Origin: CAZPQK01 sp964588695
Lineage (GTDB): Bacteria > Krumholzibacteriota > Krumholzibacteriia > WVZY01 > JAKEHA01
Direction of reading: 5' to 3'
DNA: 64,000 nucleotides
Assembly (NCBI GenBank): GCA_964588695.1
Contig: CAZPQK010000002.1
Location: 124,001 to 188,000, forward strand
Position 1 is the first letter of the stretch, and each line of letters opens with the position of its first letter. Positions 1 through 7,481 of the stretch are shown one piece after another. The translations under genes were made by a program, and so were the position numbers. The notes beneath the pieces were generated by a model. The model saw nothing but the letters and a program-made list of their open reading frames with translations. It was not told where the DNA came from and made no database searches.

Positions 1-847
1 TCGAAGTGCTCGCAGAGAAAAATTCAGCGGCATTCACTAACTTCTGTCGGGAGAACAAGGCGATGCCCCGCAACCCCGAAGATGGCGCTATCGGTGTCTT
101 CGCCGTCATAAGTTCTCCAGAAAGCTTGCCCGCATATGGAGACGAACCGGGGACAAGTGTGTTATCTGCAAGGTCCCAGCTGAACTCTATACTCAACGTC
201 TTGTAGCGACGATCGTTGTCAACCCTTATGGCAGCACCTCCATCTGCTGGCACCACTTCGAGGTTAAACGTTTTGTCTACCACGAACAAGCGAGAGAGGC
301 TGTCCGCCAATGCCTCAGCGTCGAACGGCGATCTTCTTTTAAGGCGAGTTAAATCCACGATCGTTCCATTCGACTCGTCGGTTGCTACGTCGACCTCTGT
401 GGCGACAGGTCGATAGTCTCCTTGCGCGTTGTTCAGGTCTTCCCAATCAAGCACAAAGGTGTTTCGCCGACCATCGCGACAGGTCGTAATGGTGATCGTT
501 TGTGCCAAACCGAATAGAGCTAGCTTACCAAGTCCCTTTTTGCCAATTCGCTTTCTCCCATGTTTAGGCGAGGGCTCGTCACCGTCCGAAAATCGCCTAT
601 TCCTTCCGATCACGAGAAATTTTTCATTGATGTCTTCAAGCGTGAGACCGTCACCATCGTCACTTACAGTAATACCACTCGGCATCCCGTCTTTCTCGGA
701 TAGCTCCACTGAAACGATCGATGCGTCGGCGTCATATGCGTTCGCGACAATCTCTGCGACAGCTGGCGGCAAGGTTGAGTACATACGAACGCCTAGGTGC
801 TTGATCGTCCTAGGATCAAACTGCATTACAAATGGGGAATCACCCAT
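1..847 (-). CDS. GHKL-fold ATPase, MutL/MORC/Hsp90-like, partial (C-terminus off the left edge)
   Basis: Open reading frame running out of the window; 282 codons are visible. The ATP-binding signatures of the GHKL superfamily are clear: motif I with E32, N36 and D39 (EIVANAYDADA), motif II DDGDG at about 63-67, and a glycine-rich lid GKKGLGK at about 102-108. The ATG sits inside the methyltransferase gene (ATGGGTGA, 8-nt overlap) with AAGGA about 9 nt upstream, so the two are translationally coupled. GHKL ATPases next to m5C methyltransferases are known from restriction-modification contexts (prokaryotic MutL/MORC-like ATPases), so a role in DNA-directed defence is inferred. A plain Hsp90 or MutL is unlikely from the partner gene. 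Confidence 0.82.
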   Translation of the reverse strand, partial: MGDSPFVMQFDPRTIKHLGVRMYSTLPPAVAEIVANAYDADASIVSVELSEKDGMPSGITVSDDGDGLTLEDINEKFLVIGRNRRFSDGDEPSPKHGRKRIGKKGLGKLALFGLAQTITITTCRDGRRNTFVLDWEDLNNAQGDYRPVATEVDVATDESNGTIVDLTRLKRRSPFDAEALADSLSRLFVVDKTFNLEVVPADGGAAIRVDNDRRYKTLSIEFSWDLADNTLVPGSSPYAGKLSGELMTAKTPIAPSSGLRGIALFSRQKLVNAAEFFSASTS

Positions 848-1910
848 TACGCACGTCCTTCAATATTGCTCGAGCGTGCGAGCGTATGAACACTGGCGGT
901 AAAGCGTTGCCGATCATCTGCGATAGCTTGACTTTCCCTAGCTCGACGGGGAATTGGTACGACATCGGAAAGGATTGCAAAAGTGCCGCCTCGCGCACGG
1001 TTAGGGCTCTGTCGTCCTCGGGGTGCAAGAAACGCCCCTTAGAAGGATTGAAGCAGCCTGTCGTTATCGTCGGGGATGGTTCGTCCCATGCCACCCTTCC
1101 GTAGACATCCTTGTAACCATCTGATGCCCGATGGCAATCTAGGACTAGATGTGCGGGCAAAGAGGACCGGTCACCGCCATCTTTTGGAATGGATGCGATT
1201 CTTTGCGAAACTAGGACTGATCGCTTCTCGGGTATGTCGTGAAGTGGATCGCCGCTAGTCCCAGCCGTTGCCAGCGATCCGATTGCCTGCCTAACCGTAC
1301 GTACACGAGAGACTCGCTTCGCAAGCAGTGGTGTCCCTATTCGGCTAGCCACGATAACAGTTCGCCGTCGACGTTGGGGAACGCCGTAGTCCGCTACGTT
1401 TAGGACACCTGCGAATACTTCATACCCTGCATTTCTCAACGACCGAACAAATCGGTGACAACGCTTATCCTTGATCAACCGAGGGACGTTCTCGAGCATG
1501 ACGTATTTTGGTAGAAGTGCTAGGGCCAACCGTTCGAACTCATAGATAAGGTCATTGCGCTTGTCGCGCACCAAGCGCCCACCGTTTTTGGTCCTGAGGG
1601 CAGAAAAACCCTGACAAGGGGGACACCCGCCGAGGAGATCCACCCCCCCCTTTCTCACCTTCAGCGTCCGCCGGATCGACTGAGCGGACACGCTGCGGAT
1701 GTCTTCTTGCCACAATCGCACATCCGGATGATTCAGTCGGTAGACTGCGGCGGCAGAATCGTCTAGTTCAATCGCTCCCACGACATTAAATCCGGCCTGC
1801 TTCAGTCCCTCAGTCATCCCGCCGCAACCGGAGAAACAATCAATCGCCGTGGGTGGTTGCGCCGATTCGGCTTTGCCAGCACTGATGGCGGAAATTCCCC
1901 GTCGGGTCAT
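840..1910 (-). CDS. DNA (cytosine-5-)-methyltransferase (Dcm/M.HhaI family)
   Basis: Methylates cytosine C5 in DNA using SAM. 356 aa from the chosen ATG, which has GGGAGGAG seven nt upstream; a GTG at 1946 is the poorer alternative. The ordered family motifs are visible: motif I DCFSGCGG (about 24-31), motif IV GGCPPCQGFS with catalytic C99, motif VI ENV (140-142), motif VIII QRRRR (about 179), motif IX REAALLQSFP and motif X GNALPP near the C-terminus. The variable target-recognition region is short. It is followed with overlap by the GHKL ATPase and preceded by an unknown gene in the same direction. An eight-G tract lies just before motif IV. Target sequence unknown. Confidence 0.95.
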   Translation of the reverse strand: MTRRGISAISAGKAESAQPPTAIDCFSGCGGMTEGLKQAGFNVVGAIELDDSAAAVYRLNHPDVRLWQEDIRSVSAQSIRRTLKVRKGGVDLLGGCPPCQGFSALRTKNGGRLVRDKRNDLIYEFERLALALLPKYVMLENVPRLIKDKRCHRFVRSLRNAGYEVFAGVLNVADYGVPQRRRRTVIVASRIGTPLLAKRVSRVRTVRQAIGSLATAGTSGDPLHDIPEKRSVLVSQRIASIPKDGGDRSSLPAHLVLDCHRASDGYKDVYGRVAWDEPSPTITTGCFNPSKGRFLHPEDDRALTVREAALLQSFPMSYQFPVELGKVKLSQMIGNALPPVFIRSHARAILKDVRNG

Positions 1911-2028
1911 TCTTTGGCTCCTCCCAAACTTGTGCGCTGCTTTCACCTGATGTTCAATTCTTCGATGTCAACCGCGCGTGGTTCGTTGTCCTGAACAGTG
2001 ACCGAAAGGCGTTTCTTCACGAAAAGGT

Positions 2029-2730
2029 TTACTCAGGCGTGGGACTCACCTTCCCCAAGTACTTCATAAATATGTGATCGATCTCACATCCGGTGAAGTG
2101 GCGGCGGATCATTCGCCAACGCTCCTCCTCCGACACTCCCGGTGCTCTCGTCCAACCGCGGACACCCATACACTCCTCATCAGCATCATCGATCGTAAGG
2201 CCACGTGCCTCGAATGCGTCCCTAGTGAAGTATATACGGGAATCAATCACCGCTCCGAAATGTTCGTAGCAGTCCAGAACCAACGCTACAAGCCGCACAA
2301 AATAGTCATGACAGGCTGTCTCAACGTCGACTGCAGGCACGGTGATGAAGTCAGTTCCTGCTTTAAACCAAAGCCTTGTCGAAGGTCGGCCAGAATGGTC
2401 GAGTTGCATGGTACCGCTGCGAATAGGGTGATCACCTGTTTTCTGGGTGAGATTCCGGGCCGTCAGGAAGAATCTAGCGAGATCGTTGTTACGCAACGCG
2501 ATTTGATGAGCACTGTACCAGTCATCAAACCCGTCGACCTTACCAATCACTGCCTGTATCGATAGAGTGATTGAACGGGCTGCCGACACAAACGCGCTGA
2601 ACTGATAGCGCGCTGCGGGGATGTCCGGAACGCAGGCTTTCAACTGCTCCAGAAAGAAATCCGCTTCTGCGACTTTTTGGTCTACGAGTCCGAAGCTACG
2701 AGTCATCGCGCGGCAACCTTGCTCGGTCAA
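2029..2730 (-). CDS. Unrecognised helical protein upstream of the methyltransferase
   Basis: 233 aa if counted from the TTG at 2730; an ATG at 2706 (residue 9) is another in-frame start, and neither has a convincing ribosome-binding site. Visible features are a run of predicted helices, a segment SAFVSAARSITLSIQ (about 45-60), FDDWY, and RFFLTARNLTQKTGDH (about 85-100). The Arg-Asn followed by a distant His recalls HEPN-like four-helix proteins, but the spacing is not the canonical R-x4-6-H, so this is only a resemblance. The natural start is probably the ATG at 2806, one base out of frame because of an eight-T run. It shares orientation with the methyltransferase, 118 nt away, and is probably part of the same island. 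Function unknown. Confidence 0.65.
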   Translation of the reverse strand: MTEQGCRAMTRSFGLVDQKVAEADFFLEQLKACVPDIPAARYQFSAFVSAARSITLSIQAVIGKVDGFDDWYSAHQIALRNNDLARFFLTARNLTQKTGDHPIRSGTMQLDHSGRPSTRLWFKAGTDFITVPAVDVETACHDYFVRLVALVLDCYEHFGAVIDSRIYFTRDAFEARGLTIDDADEECMGVRGWTRAPGVSEEERWRMIRRHFTGCEIDHIFMKYLGKVSPTPE

Positions 2731-2806
2731 AAAAAAGCACGTGTTCGATGAACTGCACGGGTTTTGCAGCTATGGTTCGGTAAGCACCAAGGCGAGATGG
2801 GGCCAT
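2729..2806 (-). other. Probable native 5' end of the 2029-2730 gene, out of frame across a T8 run
   Basis: An ATG at 2806 has an excellent ribosome-binding site (GAGGGGAG, 5 nt spacing) and lies about 25 nt below the sigma70-like promoter at 2838-2867. Its frame stays open for 26 codons to an eight-T run (A8 on the plus strand at 2729-2736) and then soon hits a stop. Removing one T, or a +1 shift, would join it exactly to the 233-residue frame. This could be a sequencing error, a fixed frameshift, phase variation or transcript slippage. Confidence 0.5.
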
Positions 2807-2837
2807 TATTGCTCCCCTCGTAAGGCCCAGAGCTGCC

Positions 2838-2867
2838 ACTATACGCCGAATCGCTGGGGGTGGTCAA
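2838..2867 (-). promoter_or_regulatory. sigma70-like promoter of the methyltransferase/ATPase island
   Basis: On the minus strand TTGACC (2862-2867) is separated by 18 nt from TATAGT (2838-2843). Each box has five of six consensus matches. Transcription would start near 2831, about 25 nt before the ATG at 2806. Confidence 0.5.
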
Positions 2868-2914
2868 ACATCTCCGTCGGCCCTCACCCAAAGCCTCAGA
2901 CAAATAAAGCCAAA

Positions 2915-2938
2915 GAGCCCCGCCGGATGGCGGGGCTC
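2915..2938 (-). terminator. Intrinsic terminator after the Cys-rich repeat protein gene
   Basis: Perfect 10-bp stem GAGCCCCGCC/GGCGGGGCTC with a 4-nt loop, 31 nt beyond the stop at 2969. On the minus strand it is followed by the T-rich stretch TTTGGCTTTATTTG. It isolates the repeat-protein gene from the island to its left. Confidence 0.8.
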
Positions 2939-2968
2939 CCTGGTAAACCTTCAGTCTAAGGTGTCGGA

Positions 2969-4202
2969 CTAAAGCGATTCGACGTTGGTAACATCGAGGA
3001 ACTTAATGCCGTCTACCTTAACCACCTTTGCGCTAACCTTGAAGCCATTCTCGGCCTTCATGGTACGCATATCGCTGACCTTGTCACTCTTAGCGAGCGG
3101 GTAGATCTTGCCATCGGTGGTTTTGATCATCGGTGCGCAGCTGGCCATGGAGTACGTGCACTTGCCACATTCCATGTTACCGGTGAGCACGATTTTTTTG
3201 CCTTCGCGGAACGGGGCTTCGTCGACAATCTTCTTGAGATTCTCGGCGTAGCTCGCAGCGGAAGCGTCTTTGCTGCAGGAAGAAGCGGTCTTGGCAGAAG
3301 CGCTCTTGTTGCAGCTGTCGCCCGACGAAGCCATTGCGTAGGACGCGGACTTAGCGGACTTGTCGCATGCGCCAGCCGAAGCGACGCTTGCGTTCTTAGC
3401 CGACTTGTCGCATGCGCCAGCCGAAGCGACGCTTGCGTTCTNNNNNNNNNNNNNNNNNNNNNNNNNNNNNNNNNNNNNNNNNNNNNNNNNNNNNNNNNNN
3501 NNNNNNNNNNNNNNNNNNNNNNNNNNNNNNNNNNNNNNNNNTAGCCGACTTGTCACACGCGCCAGCCGAAGCGACGCTTGCGTTCTTAGCCGACTTGTCA
3601 CACGCGCCAGCCGAAGCGACGCTTGCGTTCTTAGCCGACTTATCGCAACTACCAGCCGATGCAACTTTAGCCGCAGCGGACTTGTTGCAGCTCGACATCG
3701 CGTAGTTAGCGGTTGCAGCCGACGACTTATCGCAGCTACCGGCCGAAGCAACTTTAGCAGCTTTGGCGCTGGAGCACGCTTCAGCAGAAGCAACCTTAGC
3801 GGTAGCGTTCTTAGCACAGCAGTCAGCGTTCGCGACTTTAGCCGCAGCGGCCGTCTTGTCGCAGGCCGCCGAAGCAACCTTAGCGGCAGCGGTCTTGCTG
3901 CACGACGATGCAACCGTAGCGGTAGCGTTCTTAGCACAGCAGTCTGCGCTCGCTACTTTTGCGGCAGCACCCTTGTTACAAGCACCTTTGGCACTGGCGG
4001 TCGTCGCCGAAGCCTTCGAACAGCTGCTTTTGGCGCTGGCCGTGGTGGCCTTTGCCTTCGAACAACTTTCCTTGGCTTTTGCGTTGGCCGTTTCAGTCTT
4101 GGCTTTGCCGTCGCAGGCGATTGCGCTATCGCCCGTGATTGCAGCCGAGACGGCCACCACCAATGCTAAAGCGCTCACAACGATGAGCGTTTTCTTAAGC
4201 AT
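2969..4202 (-). CDS. Secreted Cys-rich Ala/Lys/Ser tandem-repeat protein with a C-terminal CGKC domain, interrupted by an assembly gap
   Basis: Starts at the ATG at 4202 behind a strong AGGAGG; an upstream in-frame extension lacks such a site. The N-terminus is a signal peptide (MLKKTLIVVSALALVV, cleavage near SAIA). A long low-complexity region of Ala, Lys, Ser, Asn and Cys follows, with CDKS/CNKS and DCCAKN units, passing into near-perfect 15-residue repeats (AKNASVASAGACDKS). The final 85 residues form a non-repetitive domain with MECGKCTYSMASC. The two sides of the N gap lie in different frames only because the filler is 100 N; without it the coding length is 1134 nt, an exact multiple of three (377 aa). 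Many cysteines and lysines suggest a metal-binding or cross-linked envelope protein, which is inference only. Not recognised as a named family. Confidence 0.75.
3351..3630. repeat. 45-bp coding tandem repeat spanning the assembly gap
   Basis: At least four near-identical 45-bp units (3351-3395, 3396-3440, 3541-3585, 3586-3630), each encoding 15 residues. The left pair reads TCGCATGCG where the right pair reads TCACACGCG. The repeat degenerates beyond 3631. It is coding and contiguous, so it is not a CRISPR. Confidence 0.9.
3442..3541. other. 100-N scaffold gap inside the tandem repeat
   Basis: Exactly 100 N. The left flank ends with the first T of a new repeat unit and the right flank resumes at the second T-position of a unit, so the flanks join in perfect repeat register and reading frame with zero missing bases. 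The true missing length is therefore most likely a multiple of 45 bp. Confidence 0.95.
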
Positions 4203-4380
4203 TGTTCCTAGCCTCCTAGGTTGGCTATTAGTGTCGAGTCCCCCACTCGCAAAAGTGGTTCCCAATTGGTCGGACACAAGGTTTTACCCTTGCAAACTTT
4301 TACCCGCGGGCGCCTCAACGGTTCCGGATAATCCAATAATAACATAGAGATACAGGCGAGGGTACGCCAGTAAACGTCTT

Positions 4381-4413
4381 AAAAAAGTGCGGGCCACGCC
4401 CAGGCGCGACCCG
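4381..4413 (-). terminator. Intrinsic terminator after the MBL-fold hydrolase gene
   Basis: On the minus strand, CGGGTCGCGC, loop CTGG, GCGTGGCCCG gives a 10-bp stem with two G-U pairs. It is followed by CACTTTTTT. It lies 71 nt past the stop at 4484. Confidence 0.7.
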
Positions 4414-4483
4414 ATACTATTCGGACGTATAGGTAAGACACCGATCGCAGCAGCCGTGACGTAGGTGTTGCTGCCGGCTTAGG

Positions 4484-5323
4484 CTAGTCGAATGGTATCT
4501 CCTTTGGTATCAGATGCTTACCGTCTCGCTCGAGCCGACAGGCGGCCAGATGGGCGTCGTGCTCGAAAAACAGAATCCAGCCCTCCGCGGCAATTTGTTC
4601 CAAGATCGGGACCTTCTCCTCCATCGAGACCACCGGCAAAAGGTCGTAGGCCATGATATAGGGGGTCGGGATATGGTGCTGGGTCGGCACGACGTCGCCG
4701 CCGAAGAAAAGCGCGTCGCCGCCGCCCGAAATGAGGGGCAACTGCTGGCCGGGCGAGTGCCCGTTGAATACCGACAGCTCAAAGTCATCGGTAAGGCGCC
4801 ACGGCCCATCGTGGAGTTCCAGAACGCCCTCTTGCTCCATCCGAATCAGTCGGTCCTGAAAGTAGCTCGCGCGGTCGCGCGGATTAGGTTTGAGCGCGTG
4901 TTCCCATTGGGCCAACTGAACGTGATGTCTCGCCTGCGGAAACAGAAGCTCCCACTGGCGTTCGCGATGCTCGACGATTCCGGCGGCGTGATCAAAGTGC
5001 AAATGAGTGAGCAGAACGTCGGTGATACTCGCCGGATCAATACCCCGTCCCCGCATTGACTCGACCAGCGTTTCGGTCTTCTCAAACTTGTAGATCTTGG
5101 CAAGCTTTTCGTCATGCCCACCGCCAGCGCCAACGTCGATGAGTACGCGTTTGCCATGACCTTCGGCCACCAGGCAACGCATGACCATAGAAATCCGGTT
5201 GCGATCATCCGGTGGCAAACGTTTTTCCCACAACGTGCGCGGGACCACGCCGAACATGGCTCCGCCATCCAAACCAAACTTGCCGGCCATCACCGGGGTT
5301 AGTTTCCACTCGCCTAGCTGCAT
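4484..5323 (-). CDS. Metallo-beta-lactamase-fold hydrolase (lactonase/YtnP-like)
   Basis: 279 aa from the ATG at 5323, which has a perfect AAGGAGG; the longer upstream frame has no such site. The MBL zinc signature is intact: THLHFDHAAG, then GHSPGQ, GGDVVPTQHH, and a late EHDAHL. This pattern with a single MBL domain resembles the AHL-lactonase/YtnP group of cytoplasmic hydrolases, but the substrate cannot be read from sequence. It stands alone, divergent from the FMN glutamate-synthase-like gene, with its own terminator. Confidence 0.85.
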   Translation of the reverse strand: MQLGEWKLTPVMAGKFGLDGGAMFGVVPRTLWEKRLPPDDRNRISMVMRCLVAEGHGKRVLIDVGAGGGHDEKLAKIYKFEKTETLVESMRGRGIDPASITDVLLTHLHFDHAAGIVEHRERQWELLFPQARHHVQLAQWEHALKPNPRDRASYFQDRLIRMEQEGVLELHDGPWRLTDDFELSVFNGHSPGQQLPLISGGGDALFFGGDVVPTQHHIPTPYIMAYDLLPVVSMEEKVPILEQIAAEGWILFFEHDAHLAACRLERDGKHLIPKEIPFD

Positions 5324-5509
5324 GAATCCTCCTTCGCTGTGCACTATAACATAGCGCATCGGCCGCGTCGCGGGGAGGCATGACAAACCGCCCGCTTCGT
5401 GCCACAATTCCTCAGCGTCGGCCCGGCGCAGCAAAACGGGCTAAAGTATTGGCCGCTCACGACCGATAGCCGGACAAGAGTACGTGGGCATCTCTTTGGC
5501 GGGAGCACA

Positions 5510-7114
5510 ATGCGAAATCTATTTGTCGGTGTAAGCCTGACTCTGCTTGTTGTCATCGCGGCACTGTCGTTCTTCGTTCCCGGCGCTTTATGGTCGCTGG
5601 TTGTCATTGGTCCGCTGGTACTGCTCGGGTTCTACGACATGGCGCAGACGCGTCACGCGGTGCGACGAAACTTTCCGCTACTGGGGCATTTTCGATACTT
5701 GTTTGAGAGCATCCGCCCCGAAATCTCACAGTACTTTATTGAGACCGACACCAACGGCGTACCGTTCAACCGCGAGCACCGGTCGATTGTGTACCAACGA
5801 TCCAAGGATACGCTCGACACCGTTCCGTTTGGAACAATCCGGAATGTTTACGAAGTCGGCTATGAGTGGGTGGACCACTCACTCGCGCCAGCATCCGAAC
5901 ATCATCGCGACCTGCGTGTACGCATTGGCGGCGCACGTTGCACCCAACCTTACGACGCGAGCATTCTGAATGTGTCCGCCATGAGTTACGGCTCGCTCAG
6001 CAAAGAGGCGGTTCGCGCGCTTAACGAAGGCGCGCGCATGGGTGGCTTTGCTCACAACACCGGCGAAGGCGGTCTTAGTCCGTATCACCTGGATGGCGGC
6101 GGCGACCTGATTTGGCAAATCGGCACCGGGTACTTTGGTTGCCGCAACTCTGACGGCACGTTCAGCGCAGAGCTGTACGCAGAGAAGGCCAAGCATCCGC
6201 ACGTAAAAATGATCGAACTAAAACTTTCGCAAGGGGCAAAGCCTGGTCATGGCGGCATCTTACCCGCAGCTAAAGTGACCGAAGAGATTTCAAAGATACG
6301 CCACGTGGAAATGGGCAAAGACGTGTTGTCGCCGCCCGCGCATTCGGCGTTCTCCACGCCCGTCGGCTTGCTTGAGTTTATCGACAAACTTCGCGAGCTT
6401 TCTGGCGGTAAACCAGTGGGCTTTAAACTGTGCGTGGGACGAAAGAGCGAGTTCCTGGCAATCTGTAAGGCAATGCGCGCCACGGGTATTACCCCCGACT
6501 TCATAGCCGTCGATGGCGGCGAAGGTGGAACTGGCGCGGCACCGCTGGAGTTTACCAACCGGATCGGATCCCCGCTCATGGAGGGACTTATCTTTGTCCA
6601 CAACTCGCTGGTTGGCTTTTCGCTTCGCGATGAGATTCGCATCATCGCCAGCGGCAAGGTCATTACCGGTTACGACATTGTTAAGCGTATCGCCCTTGGT
6701 GCCGACCTGGTGGCGTCGGCGCGCGGCATGATGCTGTCGTTGGGTTGTATTCAAGCGCGACGTTGTAACTCAAACCACTGCCCTGTGGGCGTCGCGACTC
6801 AAGACTCGCAACTACGCGCGGGTCTCGTGGTTGCCGACAAAAACAAGCGCGTCGCTAATTACCACAAAGAAACCGTCATGAGCGTGTGCGAAATCATGGG
6901 AGCAATGGGAATCGAAGACACCGCCGATCTGCAACCCGAGCATATCAACCGACGGATTTCTGCAACCGAGACGAAGAACTACGGCGAGCTTTACGACTAC
7001 CTCAAAGGCGGAGAACTTCTTAGCGACGTCCTCCCCGAAGCTTTTGCAAAAAACCTAATGTCAGCGTCGATGGAAAGCTTCGGACGTGGCGAGCAAGAGA
7101 AAGCCCTCCACTAG
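5510..7114 (+). CDS. FMN-binding glutamate synthase family protein, membrane anchored
   Basis: 534 aa from the ATG at 5510 (GGGAG at 5501-5505); an in-frame start at 5399 lacks a ribosome-binding site. Two N-terminal hydrophobic segments (about 4-45) are followed by a GltB-type FMN barrel: GEGGLSPYHLDGGGD, KLSQGAKPGHGGILPAAKVT, VDGGEGGTGAAPLEF, and a cysteine cluster CIQARRCNSNHCPVGVAT that would hold an Fe-S centre. It lacks the amidotransferase domain of true glutamate synthase, so it is a stand-alone oxidoreductase of this family whose physiological reaction is not known. Convergent with the YbjQ operon. Confidence 0.9.
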   Translation: MRNLFVGVSLTLLVVIAALSFFVPGALWSLVVIGPLVLLGFYDMAQTRHAVRRNFPLLGHFRYLFESIRPEISQYFIETDTNGVPFNREHRSIVYQRSKDTLDTVPFGTIRNVYEVGYEWVDHSLAPASEHHRDLRVRIGGARCTQPYDASILNVSAMSYGSLSKEAVRALNEGARMGGFAHNTGEGGLSPYHLDGGGDLIWQIGTGYFGCRNSDGTFSAELYAEKAKHPHVKMIELKLSQGAKPGHGGILPAAKVTEEISKIRHVEMGKDVLSPPAHSAFSTPVGLLEFIDKLRELSGGKPVGFKLCVGRKSEFLAICKAMRATGITPDFIAVDGGEGGTGAAPLEFTNRIGSPLMEGLIFVHNSLVGFSLRDEIRIIASGKVITGYDIVKRIALGADLVASARGMMLSLGCIQARRCNSNHCPVGVATQDSQLRAGLVVADKNKRVANYHKETVMSVCEIMGAMGIEDTADLQPEHINRRISATETKNYGELYDYLKGGELLSDVLPEAFAKNLMSASMESFGRGEQEKALH

Positions 7115-7121
7115 GGAGGGC
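7103..7121 (-). terminator. Hairpin terminating the YbjQ/ECF operon, overlapping the convergent gene end
   Basis: Seven-base-pair stem GCCCTCC/GGAGGGC, 5-nt loop. On the minus strand it is followed by TTTCTCTT and lies 40 nt past the YbjQ stop. The TAG of the plus-strand FMN gene (7112-7114) sits in the loop. Plus-strand termination is less likely because its T run lies 13 nt away. Confidence 0.5.
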
Positions 7122-7160
7122 GATTCCAGGCCAGTTTTTCAATCGGCGGCGGGCAGGGTG

Positions 7161-7481
7161 CTAATCGTCTTCAATAACAACGGCGGTGCCGTACACGAGC
7201 AACTCCGATGCGCCCTGCATGACACTCGACGTCACAAAGCGCACTCCCACTACCGCGTTGCCGCCCATTTGAGCCGCCGTTTCGCGCATACGATCCAGAC
7301 ACTGCTCGCGGGCTTCCGCCATAAGCTTGGTGTAGTTGTGCACTTCGCCGCCGACAATATTTTTTAACCCGGCAACAACATCGTGACCGACGTGACGGGC
7401 ACGAATTGAACTACCTTGAACCACACCAATCGTCTTGACCACGCGTTTACCCGGCACCAGGTCCGTCGTCGACACGATCAT
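7161..7481 (-). CDS. YbjQ/UPF0145 family protein
   Basis: 106 aa, the usual length for UPF0145 (YbjQ). Family features are visible: the N-terminal VSTTDLVPGKRVVKTIGVVQG, the central GGEVHNYTKLMAEAREQ, and MGGNAVVGVRF followed by VYGTAVVI at the end. These small proteins form pentameric beta-rich rings; their role is unsettled despite the old heavy-metal-binding name. The start overlaps the anti-sigma stop by 4 nt (ATGA), so it is the third gene of the ECF operon, which may hint at a stress role. Confidence 0.9.
   Translation of the reverse strand: MIVSTTDLVPGKRVVKTIGVVQGSSIRARHVGHDVVAGLKNIVGGEVHNYTKLMAEAREQCLDRMRETAAQMGGNAVVGVRFVTSSVMQGASELLVYGTAVVIEDD

Noticed and set aside
429..902. Plus-strand 157-aa open frame
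   Set aside because: Antisense to the GHKL ATPase, whose frame carries recognisable ATP-binding motifs; no ribosome-binding site or family match.
2085..2730. Calling the 233-aa protein a HEPN RNase
   Set aside because: The Arg-to-His spacing does not fit the R-x4-6-H motif, and no second conserved residue supports it.
2621..2959. Plus-strand 112-aa open frame over the island promoter
   Set aside because: Crosses a terminator hairpin and the candidate promoter; low-complexity sequence with no supporting start signal.
3351..3630. Possible CRISPR-like direct repeats
   Set aside because: Contiguous 45-bp units without spacers, a multiple of three, and in frame within a secreted protein.
3763..4347. 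Plus-strand 194-aa Ala-rich open frame
   Set aside because: Shadow of the low-complexity repeat gene on the opposite strand; the minus frame has a signal peptide and ribosome-binding site.
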